A stretch of DNA of 10,962 nt from an uncultured Polymorphobacter sp. (GTDB lineage Bacteria; Pseudomonadota; Alphaproteobacteria; Sphingomonadales; Sphingomonadaceae). The stretch covers positions 1 to 10,962 of the forward strand of contig CALMPZ010000118.1 in assembly GCA_937871645.1 (NCBI GenBank), read 5' to 3'. Positions 1 through 7,200 of this stretch are shown piece after piece. Both the position numbers and the translations under genes were made by a program. How positions within the stretch are numbered: the stretch's first letter is position 1; each line of letters begins with the position of its first letter. The notes under the pieces are model-generated. The model made no database searches, was not told where the DNA came from, and worked only from the letters and a program-made list of their open reading frames with translations.

Positions 1-2
1 CC

Positions 3-41
3 GACGGCAGCCATGTCACGGTCTACGGTGCCGGCATCTAG
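3..41 (+). pseudogene. Upstream fragment of the beta-helix gene ending in an in-frame TAG
   Basis: In the same frame as the beta-helix/RTX protein, bases 3-38 read DGSHVTVYGAGI and then meet TAG at 39-41. After the stop, the frame continues as LNPTLTSTNNAQAV straight into the beta-helix. Both sides have the same composition and rung-like pattern. The simplest reading is one gene broken by a nonsense codon, for example CAG to TAG. A natural end of a separate upstream gene, or a sequencing error, cannot be excluded from this window. Confidence 0.5.
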
Positions 42-80
42 CTGAACCCGACGCTAACCAGCACGAACAACGCGCAGGCG

Positions 81-2081
81 GTGCGCGTCGTTGTCAGCGA
101 CAATGTCACCATCACCAACGCCAAGATCACCGGCGGGCTGGCGATCAACGGCGTGCCGCAGACCGCTACTGTGCTCGACAAGACCGGCAACGTTCTCGGG
201 TTGCCGGCGGGCAAGGGCGTCAATTTCGAAAACTCGACGGATTGCACGATCAGCAATAGCGACATCAGAATGTTCCACAAAGGCGTGACCTTTACGGGCA
301 GCAGCAATATCAACATCCTCAACAACGATATCCACGACCTGCGCACCTCGCCGATCACCGGCTCGGTGCAAAACGGCCTGAACATCATCGGCAACCACAC
401 CTGGACAAGCCATCCGTGGAGCTTCGGCGGCGCCGGCGACCATGGCGACCGCATCCACATCTGGACCGATCACGAGTCGGCGCACCGCATCGTCATCAAG
501 GACAATCTGCTTGAACAGGGCGACGGCGATGCGATGCTCGGCATCTACCTCGATGACAATGGGCTGGGACTCGGGTTCCACGACGTCGCCATTTCGGGCA
601 ACACCATTATCGAAGGCACCGGTCAGGGCGTGCTGCTCGAAAACGCCTACGGCACCGTTTCCGACAACACGCTGATCTGGTCGGGCACCGGCACCGCAGC
701 CAACAACACGCCGCGCTTCCAGATCACCGATGGCTCGCACGACATCGTCTTCACCGACAACATCGGCCATGTCCACGTCATCGACAGCACGTATAACCTG
801 CAGTTCTGGAACCAGACCGGCGGGATAGAAGTCGACCCGGCCATGTCGCGGGCCGACCGGCTGACGATTACCGAAAATGCCACTGTGGTCACGCCTCTTG
901 CATCGTACACGCTTGATGCGGTCACCGACAATCTGACCTACAGCGGCATCGGTGATTTCACCGGGACCGGCAATGCCAGGGACAACCACCTGACCGGCTG
1001 GGACGGCAATGACGTCCTCGATGGCAAGGGCGGCGTCGATATCCTCGAAGGGCTTGGCGGCGACGACACCTATTATGTCGACAATGCCGGCGACCAGATC
1101 ATCGACACCGGCGGCAACGACACCATTTATTCGTCGATTTCGTGGACAATGGGGCATCAGCACGAAACGCTGATCTACACCGGCACCGCCGGCGCCGTCC
1201 TGACGGGCAATGACGAAAACAACACCATCGTCGGCGGCGCCGGCAACGATGTGATTGACGGTTACTATGGCACCGATATCTACAAGGGCGGGCTGGGCGA
1301 CGACACCTATTACGTCAACAACCCGACGCAGACGATCATCGAAACCGGCGGCAACGATACCGTCATCGTCGACCGCAGCTATGTGCTGGCCGCCGGGCTC
1401 GAAAATCTGACGATGACAGGCAGCGCTGCCACCGGCAATCTGACCGGCAATGCCGCCGTCAACACCCTGACCGGCAACAGCGGTGCCAACATCCTCGACG
1501 GCAAGGCCGGCGGCGATTCGATGACCGGTGGTGATGGCGACGACCTCTATATTGTCGACAACATCGGCGACAGCGTCGTCGAACTCGACACCGGCATCAG
1601 CCTCGGCGGCCTCGACAAGGTCAAGACAACCTTGGCAAGCTACACGCTCGGCACCGGGGTCGAAGATCTGGCCTATGGCGGGCCGGGCAGTTTCACCGGC
1701 ACCGGCAACGCGCTCGCCAACACCATCGCCGGCAGCGGCGGTGCCGACATCTTGTTCGGGCAGGACGGCAACGACTTGCTGCTCGGCGCGTCGGGCAACG
1801 ACGTCCTCAACGGCGGCGCCGGGTCCGATAAGCTCACCGGTGGTACCGGCAACGACGTCTTCATGTTCAACAAGGGTCAGGAAGCCGGCGATATCATCAG
1901 CGACTTTGCCGGCAACGGCAGCGCCGCCGGCGATACCATCCTGTTCGTCGGCTGGTCTGCGGGCTCGACGTTGACGCAGGTTGCCGGGACGCTGTGGCAG
2001 GTTACCGATGGCTTCGATCTCAGCATGTCAAACATCTCGATTAGCAGCGCGGTCCACGCCACCGACGTCATCTTCGGCTGA
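81..2081 (+). CDS. Secreted beta-helix/RTX calcium-binding protein (3' part of a larger gene)
   Basis: This is a right-handed parallel beta-helix protein with C-terminal RTX repeats, probably exported by a type I system and active outside the cell. Numbering from the GTG at 81, residues 1-250 are short N/D/G-rich beta-helix rungs, with a DHGDRIHIW stretch near 120-128 that could be part of an active-site groove. Residues about 295-625 are RTX modules. GDD-Y-V-N motifs start at 1059, 1296 and 1536, so the modules are 79-80 residues long, followed by nonapeptide-like GGxGxDxLx runs and a C-terminal DFAGNG region. Domain order resembles RTX-type alginate epimerases, polysaccharide lyases and surface adhesins; the exact activity cannot be named. 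The GTG at 81 has no Shine-Dalgarno sequence and lies mid-domain, so it is unlikely to be the native start. Beta-helix-like coding continues upstream of an in-frame TAG at 39-41. Family call is firm, gene boundary is not. Confidence 0.82.
   Translation: MRVVVSDNVTITNAKITGGLAINGVPQTATVLDKTGNVLGLPAGKGVNFENSTDCTISNSDIRMFHKGVTFTGSSNINILNNDIHDLRTSPITGSVQNGLNIIGNHTWTSHPWSFGGAGDHGDRIHIWTDHESAHRIVIKDNLLEQGDGDAMLGIYLDDNGLGLGFHDVAISGNTIIEGTGQGVLLENAYGTVSDNTLIWSGTGTAANNTPRFQITDGSHDIVFTDNIGHVHVIDSTYNLQFWNQTGGIEVDPAMSRADRLTITENATVVTPLASYTLDAVTDNLTYSGIGDFTGTGNARDNHLTGWDGNDVLDGKGGVDILEGLGGDDTYYVDNAGDQIIDTGGNDTIYSSISWTMGHQHETLIYTGTAGAVLTGNDENNTIVGGAGNDVIDGYYGTDIYKGGLGDDTYYVNNPTQTIIETGGNDTVIVDRSYVLAAGLENLTMTGSAATGNLTGNAAVNTLTGNSGANILDGKAGGDSMTGGDGDDLYIVDNIGDSVVELDTGISLGGLDKVKTTLASYTLGTGVEDLAYGGPGSFTGTGNALANTIAGSGGADILFGQDGNDLLLGASGNDVLNGGAGSDKLTGGTGNDVFMFNKGQEAGDIISDFAGNGSAAGDTILFVGWSAGSTLTQVAGTLWQVTDGFDLSMSNISISSAVHATDVIFG
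1020..1860 (+). repeat. RTX calcium-binding repeat region (three ~80-residue modules)
   Basis: Within the secreted protein, GDDxYxVxN motifs recur at 1059, 1296 and 1536, giving periods of 237 and 240 bases. Each module has the same order: GDD-Y-V-N, a GGNDT or LDKV segment, an ASYTL-like or SYVLA-like strand, an ENLT-like strand, a TGN-N-T turn, then GGxGxDxLxG runs. The last module is extended by extra nonapeptide runs between about 1735 and 1860. RTX modules fold on calcium outside the cell. The repeats diverge at DNA level, so this is an old protein repeat, not a recent DNA duplication. Confidence 0.8.
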
Positions 2082-2147
2082 ACGGCGCGTCGCCGGCTCA
2101 ACCCTATTGCCGCCGCTGCAGCGCTTCGAGCTGCCCGGGGCCGGGGT

Positions 2148-2558
2148 TCAGCCGGCGCGGCGGCGCGCCGCCACAGCAGCGGCAACTTCGGCGAGCAGCC
2201 TTTCGACCGCGTCGAAATCGAACGGCTTGCCGAGGCTCCGGTTGGCTCCTGCGGCGCGGGCCAGTGCCAGCAGATTATGCTGGCCACCCTCGTCGCTGCC
2301 CGACATCGCCACGATATGGACCACAGCGTCGAGCGCACGGATTTCACGCACGGCATCGATACCGAGCCCACCGGGCATGACCATGTCGACGAACACGAGT
2401 TGCGGCCGGCTTTCGACGAATTGCCGCACGCCCTGAGCGGCGCTATCGGCCGCAAAGATTTCGTGCCCCATCATCCTGAACACGAAGGCCAGCGACTTCT
2501 GGACGTGGATGTCGTCGTCGATAATCAGGATCCGCAGCGGCGCGGCTTGGGCCATCAT
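2148..2558 (-). CDS. Single-domain response regulator (CheY-like receiver)
   Basis: A 136-residue protein made only of a receiver domain, with no output domain. It would take a phosphoryl group from a histidine kinase and act by protein contact. The key residues are visible: acidic pair D14-D15 in LIIDDD, phospho-acceptor D58 in LVFVDMVMPGG, switch serine S86 in VAMSGSDEGG, and K111 in LGKPFDFD. The start is taken at the ATG-ATG pair at 2558/2555, because the receiver fold begins directly after it; the frame stays open further upstream but is arginine-rich and unlike a protein domain. There is no strong ribosome binding site. It converges on the RTX gene with 66 bases between stop codons. No cognate kinase is in the window, so its pathway is unknown. 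Confidence 0.88.
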   Translation of the reverse strand: MMAQAAPLRILIIDDDIHVQKSLAFVFRMMGHEIFAADSAAQGVRQFVESRPQLVFVDMVMPGGLGIDAVREIRALDAVVHIVAMSGSDEGGQHNLLALARAAGANRSLGKPFDFDAVERLLAEVAAAVAARRRAG

Positions 2559-2603
2559 GCGGCCGTCGATTTGATCGCGACGGCGAACATCGCGCGTGCG
2601 TCG

Positions 2604-2622
2604 GGATTCCGCGCCGGAATCC
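2604..2622. repeat. Perfect short inverted repeat in the response-regulator leader
   Basis: GGATTCCG and CGGAATCC form an 8-bp stem around a 3-base loop. It lies 45 bases upstream of the response regulator start, downstream of the candidate promoter, so it may fall in the mRNA leader or be a protein binding site. No T-run follows on either strand, so it does not look like a standard terminator. Confidence 0.55.
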
Positions 2623-2650
2623 AGTCTCGCTGCCCGATTTTCGCGCGCGC

Positions 2651-2678
2651 AATATGGTCGAGCCGCACCATTTGCCAA
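2651..2678 (-). promoter_or_regulatory. Candidate promoter for the response regulator
   Basis: Reading the - strand, TTGGCA (2678-2673) is followed after 16 bases by CATATT (2656-2651). These are 5 of 6 and 4 of 6 matches to the sigma-70 boxes. Position fits a leader of roughly 90 bases. This is a weak motif match only. Confidence 0.3.
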
Positions 2679-2742
2679 CGATACACCAAACGCGCGCAAA
2701 AGTAGAGACCCTGGGTGTGTCAATTGTCGCGTCGTTCGGAAC

Positions 2743-2759
2743 GCCCGCACGGCGCGGGC
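2743..2759. repeat. GC-rich hairpin upstream of the peroxiredoxin
   Basis: GCCCGC and GCGGGC form a perfect 6-bp stem around ACGGC. No T-run follows. It may be a structural element or chance in GC-rich sequence. Confidence 0.3.
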
Positions 2760-2832
2760 ACCGCCGGTCAGGCCGCCCTTGCCGTGGTGCGGATGCGGGT
2801 TCAACCACACAGTCGAAATCCGTATGAATTCA

Positions 2833-2851
2833 ATTACAATTATAGTGTAAT
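2833..2851. promoter_or_regulatory. Operator-like palindrome, likely ArsR-family binding site
   Basis: ATTACAATTATAGTGTAAT has perfect outer arms ATTACA and TGTAAT around an AT-rich 7-base centre, in an otherwise GC-rich region. It sits 54 bases before the peroxiredoxin start and overlaps the expected promoter area (TATAGT at 2841-2846 or GATTAT at 2853-2858 could be a -10 box). The size, AT content and imperfect symmetry suit a dimeric winged-helix repressor of the ArsR/SmtB type, two of which are encoded nearby. Its reverse complement shares 12 of 19 positions, ungapped, with an element at 8960-8978. Binding is inferred. Confidence 0.5.
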
Positions 2852-2904
2852 CGATTATGGCTGCGGCTCACATCTGGCCGGCAGTGGCCATAAGGGACAT
2901 GTTC

Positions 2905-3573
2905 ATGATCGAAACGACTCGCATGCCAAATTGGCCAACGCTGCGCATCGGGGACCTTGCACCCGATTTCGAAGCGCGCACGACGATGGGGAGCGTCAGC
3001 TTGTCGGGTTATCGCGGGCGCTGGCTGGTGCTGTTTTCGCACCCGGCCGATTTCACGCCGGTTTGCACCAGCGAGTTCATCGCATTGTCGCGCGCCGCCG
3101 AACGGTTCGCGGAACTCAATTGCGCGCTGCTCGCGGTATCGGTCGATAGCCTGTATGCACATCTTGCCTGGGTCCGGGCAATTCGCGACGCGTTCGGCGT
3201 CACCGTGAGCTTTCCGATCGTTGAGGATCCGGCAATGTCGATCGGGCTTGCCTACGGCATGATCGCGGTTGGTACGACCGATGCTGCGGCGATGCGCACG
3301 AGCTATTTCATTGATCCCGAAGGGGTTATACGCGCCACTGTCTGCTATCCCGCCACTGTCGGACGTTCGGTCGACGAGATGCTGCGGGTCGTGGCAGCGC
3401 TGCAACGCGTCGATGCCGACGATGTCGTCACGCCGGCAAACTGGCAGCCCGGAGATGATGTGCTGCTGCCGCCGGACGAGGAGCAAGCCGCGGCCCTCGC
3501 GATGCACGACGATGTGACATGGTTTTACCGCAGCAAGGCCGATCGTCCGGATTTGACAGGGAAGCGCAAGTGA
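2905..3573 (+). CDS. Prx6-type 1-Cys peroxiredoxin
   Basis: A 222-residue thiol peroxidase that reduces hydrogen peroxide, organic peroxides or possibly persulfides in the cytoplasm. The active site is SHPADFTPVC, with P47, T51 and the peroxidatic C54. The conserved arginine is R131 in AMRTSYFIDPEG, and the Prx6-type C-terminal arm (TVGRSVDE, then WQPGDD and a late WFYR segment) is present. There is no second cysteine at the usual 2-Cys resolving position; C73 and C147 are extra. The start at 2905 is chosen because GGGA at 2894-2897 lies 7 bases upstream and the PNWPTLRIGDLAPDF entry strand follows. ATGs at 2857 and 2899 are in frame, but 2857 falls at the operator and 2899 is too close to the ribosome site. 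Its stop overlaps the start of the ArsR gene downstream, so the two form an operon. Confidence 0.9.
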   Translation: MIETTRMPNWPTLRIGDLAPDFEARTTMGSVSLSGYRGRWLVLFSHPADFTPVCTSEFIALSRAAERFAELNCALLAVSVDSLYAHLAWVRAIRDAFGVTVSFPIVEDPAMSIGLAYGMIAVGTTDAAAMRTSYFIDPEGVIRATVCYPATVGRSVDEMLRVVAALQRVDADDVVTPANWQPGDDVLLPPDEEQAAALAMHDDVTWFYRSKADRPDLTGKRK

Positions 3574-3929
3574 TGGCGGCTGCTCCATACGCACCGGAGG
3601 CCGAAGTCCTGCGCGTTCTGGGACATCCCACCAGGCTGACGCTGCTGGCGCTGATCGCCGCGGGTGAGCAGCCGGTCGGGGCGATCGAGGCCGCCTCGGG
3701 TATCGGCCAGCCAGGGCTTTCGCAGCAGCTTGCCCTGTTGCGCAAGGCGGGGCTGGTCGCCACCCGGCGTGCCGCCAAGCAGGTCTATTACCGGATCGAC
3801 CCCACAGCGCTTCGTTCGGTGATCAGCTTGCTGCAGACTTTGGGCGGCAACGGCGGCGCTACAGCGGTGGCCACGGCGTCGCCACGGCGTCGCGCTGCAT
3901 CTGCCGCGATGTTCGCCAAGATATTGTAG
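3573..3929 (+). CDS. ArsR-family winged-helix regulator without cysteines
   Basis: A 118-residue regulator with the ArsR/SmtB helix-turn-helix: LRVLGHPTRLTLLALI, recognition helix around SGIGQPGLSQQLALLRKAGLV (residues 42-62), then the wing KQVYYRID. It should bind DNA as a dimer, most likely at the palindrome before the peroxiredoxin gene with which it is co-transcribed. The ATG overlaps the peroxiredoxin TGA (TGATG), with AGGGAAG 8 bases upstream; a GTG directly before it is an alternative. The reading frame holds no cysteine, so thiol or classical metal sensing as in ArsR or BigR is not possible as read. The last ~19 residues follow an 11-base tandem duplication that shifts the frame; a single-copy version would end with a Cys-Ile-Cys tail. 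The stop lies 4 bases from the stop of the opposing ArsR gene. Confidence 0.87.
   Translation: MAAAPYAPEAEVLRVLGHPTRLTLLALIAAGEQPVGAIEAASGIGQPGLSQQLALLRKAGLVATRRAAKQVYYRIDPTALRSVISLLQTLGGNGGATAVATASPRRRAASAAMFAKIL
3870..3893 (+). repeat. 11-base tandem duplication in the ArsR gene tail
   Basis: The unit CCACGGCGTCG occurs twice in a row at 3871-3881 and 3882-3892, with one matching base on each flank. Eleven is not a multiple of three, so gain or loss of one copy changes the C-terminal reading frame of the overlapping regulator gene. Confidence 0.85.
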
Positions 3930-3933
3930 CCGC

Positions 3934-4251
3934 TTAGCCGGGCTCGCCGCCGAAGCGGTCGCACAGTGCGTCGATGAGCTGGCTGACGCCGGCATCGGCC
4001 AGCCGATAGTGGATGATAGTGCCTTCGCGGCGCGTCGTCACGAGGCCGCCTTCGCGCAGCCGGGCCAGGTGCTGCGAAACGCTCGATTGCGACTGGCCGA
4101 GGTGTTCGACGAGATCGCCGACCGGCGCCTCGCCCTGGGTCAGCCGGCACAGCAGCAGCAGCCGCTGTTCATTGGCGAGCAGCTTGAGCGTCGCTGCCGC
4201 GACCGTCGCGCGTGCCGCAAGGACGTCGATGCTGTTCGCGCTCAGATTCAT
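3934..4251 (-). CDS. ArsR-family regulator, BigR/SqrR/YgaV-like two-cysteine persulfide sensor
   Basis: A 105-residue winged-helix repressor. The core is LKLLANEQRLLLLCRL (residues 22-37), recognition helix SQSSVSQHLARLRE near 54-67, and wing GTIIHYRL. Two cysteines, C35 in the helix before the DNA-reading unit and C97 in the C-terminal helix, match the placement in BigR, SqrR and YgaV, where persulfide forms a sulfur bridge between them and releases DNA. It is the last gene of the leftward arm. Its ATG overlaps the RND pump stop (ATGA at 4251-4248), so it is translationally coupled and probably autoregulated through the upstream control region. Its linkage to rhodanese, DUF2892 and sulfide:quinone oxidoreductase supports the sulfur-sensing call. 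Direct sulfur sensing remains inference; a metal sensor is the main alternative. Confidence 0.85.
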   Translation of the reverse strand: MNLSANSIDVLAARATVAAATLKLLANEQRLLLLCRLTQGEAPVGDLVEHLGQSQSSVSQHLARLREGGLVTTRREGTIIHYRLADAGVSQLIDALCDRFGGEPG

Positions 4252-7200
4252 CGCGTTGCGGCCTTTCCATCGTCGCGCAGCACGACATAGATCGCCGGAA
4301 TAACCAGCACCGTCAGCAATGTCGACGAGGCCAGCCCGAACAGCAGCGAAATTGCCAGCCCCTGGAAAATCGGGTCGGTGAGGATGACCGCGGCACCGAT
4401 CATCGCTGCCGCCGCGGTCAGCACGATCGGCTTGAAGCGGATGCGTCCGGCTTCGATCAACGTGTCGCGCAGCGGCTTGCCGGGCGCGGCGGTGTGGCGG
4501 ATGAAATCCACGAGCAGGATCGAATTGCGCACGATGATTCCCGACAGCGCGATGAAGCCGATCATCGAGGTCGCGGTGAAAGGCGCCGAAAACAGCATAT
4601 GGCCGATGACGATGCCGACCAAGGTCAGCGGCACCGGCGTCAGGATGACCAGCGGCAGCTTGAAGCTGCGGAACTGCGCCACCACCAGCACATAGATGCC
4701 GAGCAACGCCACCATGAACGCCGCGCCCATGTCGCGGAAGGTCACCCAGGTGATTTCCCATTCGCCGTCCCACAGCAGGCTGGTCACCGATTCGTCGTCG
4801 GGCTGGCCGGCAAAGCGGATGACCGGCTTGGTCAGGCCCTTGGCGGCCCAGTCGACACCGTCGATGGCGCGGTTGACGGCGAGCACGCCGTAGACTGGCG
4901 CTTCATAGTCGCCCGCCAGTTCGGCAGTGACCATGTCGGCGGCGCGGCCGTCGCGGCGGAACAGGCTGTGGCTGCCGGCTTCATGGCGCGCCTCGACCAG
5001 CGCGCCGAGTTCGACGAGTTGCGGCGTGCCGTCACTGCGGGTCACCGCGACCGGCGTGCTGGCGAGCGTGCTCGACCAGCTGCGCGCCGATTGCGGCAGC
5101 GCGATGGTGATCGGCAGCGGCGTCCGGCCCCCCCCGCGCGGGGCATAGCCGATGGTGCGGTTGCCGAGCAGTGCGCCGATCGAATCGTGCAGCTCGCGTT
5201 CGGACAAATTGTAGTAATCGAGCCGCGCGCGGTCGGGCACCAGCCGCAACCGCGGCCGCGTCTGGCCGCTGCTGACATCGACATCGACGATATACGGAAT
5301 CGACCGGAACACCTTGGCGACTTCATCGGCGGTGGCGCGGCGGGTCTTTTCGTCGGGGCCGTAGATTTCGGCGAGCAAGGTCGCCATCACCGGCGGGCCG
5401 GGCGGTGTTTCGACGACCTTGATCGATGCGCCTGCGGGCAGCTTGAGCGCCTTGAGCTGTTCGCGCAGGTCGAGCGCGACAATGTGGCTGGCGCGGTCGC
5501 GTTCGTCCTTGGGCAGCAACGTCACCATGACATCGCCCATTTCGGGGCGGTTGCGCAGGAAATAATGGCGGACCAGTCCGTTGAAGTTGAACGGCGCCGA
5601 GGTGCCGGCATAGGCTTCCATCGATACCGCTTCGGGCAGCTTGCGCACGACGGCGGCGACCGCGTCGAGCGTGCGTTCGGTGACCTCGAGGCTGGTGCCT
5701 TCGGGCATGTCGACGACGACCTGGACTTCGGACTTGTTGTCGAACGGCAGCAGTTTGACCGTCACTGCCTTGAAATAGAACATCGAGCCGGCAACCAGCG
5801 TTGCGACGCCGACGGCAATCAGGAAATTGCGGGCGCTGCTGCGGCTGTCGATAACGCGGTGCGCGACGCGGGCATAAAGCGCGCCGAGCTTGCCGCCGCT
5901 GGCGTCTTCGTGGCCGTGGGCGCCGCCGTCGTCGAGCGCTTGCCGCGCGAAGCGGATCATCAGCCACGGCGCGAAAATCACCGCGACGAAGAACGAGAAG
6001 ATCATCGCCGCCGAGGCATTGACCGGAATCGGCGCCATGTACGGCCCCATCAGCCCGCCGACGAACAGCATCGGCAGCAGCGCCGCGACCACCGTCAGCG
6101 TTGCGACGACGGTCGGGTTGCCGACTTCGGCGACCGCCTCAATCGCGGCCTGAACGCGGGGGCGGGCGTCGGCCCCAGCGCGTAGGCGCGTATCGTCCAT
6201 CGCCCAGTGGCGCGCGATATTTTCGATGATGACGATGGCGTCATCAACGAGGATGCCGATCGAGAAAATCAGCGCGAACAGGCTGACGCGGTTGATCGTG
6301 TAGCCCATCAGGTTGGAGGCAAACATCGTCAGCAGGATCGTCGTCGGGATGACCACGGCAGTAACCGCCGCCTCACGCCAGCCGATGGCAAAGCCGATCA
6401 GCACGACAATCGACACCGTCGCCAGCCCGAGGTGGTAGAGCAGTTCGTTGGCCTTTTCGTTCGCCGAAGCGCCGTAGTTGCGCGTCACCGATACTTCGAC
6501 CCCGGCGGGAATAAGGCTGCCCTTGAGCGTCTCGACGCGCGCCAGCAGGGCGTCGGACACCACCACGGCGTTCGCCCCGGCGCGTTTGGCGACGGCGATG
6601 CTGACCGCCGGCGCGCTGTGCCATTGGCCATCGGCGCGCGACCAGCGCCACGCCCGCGCCTGGTCCTCGCGCGGGCTCTGGCTGACGGTGGCGACATCGC
6701 GCAGATAGACCGGCGCGCCGGTGACCGAGCGCACTGTCAGCTGGCCGACTTCGCTGGCGCTGCCGAGTGTCTGCCCCGACGTCACCGCGACGGCCTGCCC
6801 GCCGTCGCGGATACTGCCGGCGGGAAAGGCGCGGTTGGCCTGGCTTGCCGCCTCGATGATGCTGCCCAGCGGCACGCGGTGCTGCGCCAGCCGCGCCGGA
6901 TCGGGCGCGATGCGGATTTCATCGGGCCGCCCGCCGGTCAGGAAGGTCAGCCCGACATTGTCGACCTTGGCGATTTCAGTGCGCAGCTTGACCGCGAGTT
7001 CGTACAGCGCCGCATCGGTCCATTGCCCGGCCGCGCCGGGTTTGGGCGACAGGGTCAGCACCACCATCGGCACGTCGTTGATGCCGCGCACGGTGACCTT
7101 TGGATCGGGAATGCCGACCGGGATGCGGTCCCAGTTGGCGCGCAATTTCTCCTCGATGCGCGTCGCCGCCGCTTCGGGGTTCGAGCCGACGAGGAAGCGC

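Larger units (their letters stand above)
2559..2904. other. 346-base intergenic region between response regulator and peroxiredoxin
   Basis: I see no credible gene here; the open frames that cross it are shadows. It separates divergent genes, so it should hold both promoters. It contains a perfect 8-bp-stem inverted repeat at 2604-2622, a candidate leftward promoter at 2651-2678, a GC-rich 6-bp-stem hairpin at 2743-2759, and an AT-rich operator-like palindrome at 2833-2851. Confidence 0.6.

Noticed and set aside
54..1163. 369-codon open frame on the - strand
   Set aside because: It is the antisense shadow of the repetitive beta-helix/RTX gene; its valine/aspartate pattern mirrors the repeats.
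1020..1860. Regularly spaced repeats resembling a CRISPR array
   Set aside because: The repeats are in-frame protein repeats of 237-240 bases that diverge at DNA level; they encode RTX modules.
2118..2134. Possible terminator between the RTX gene and the response regulator
   Set aside because: GCAGC and GCTGC form only a 5-bp stem with a 7-base loop and no T-run; too weak to call.
2277..2705. 142-codon + strand open frame over the response regulator
   Set aside because: The receiver domain on the opposite strand has all its catalytic residues; this frame has a His/Asp-rich shadow composition.
5665..5677. R989 instead of lysine in the tenth membrane helix as a sign of an inactive pump
   Set aside because: VRNS-type versions of this helix occur in many RND permeases as I recall, so it is a clade feature. 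The motif actually lies near 4527-4530.
4212..6185. 657-codon open frame on the + strand
   Set aside because: It is rich in Arg, Gln, His and Asp with no fold signature and lies antisense to the RND permease. High GC at third codon positions opens such frames.
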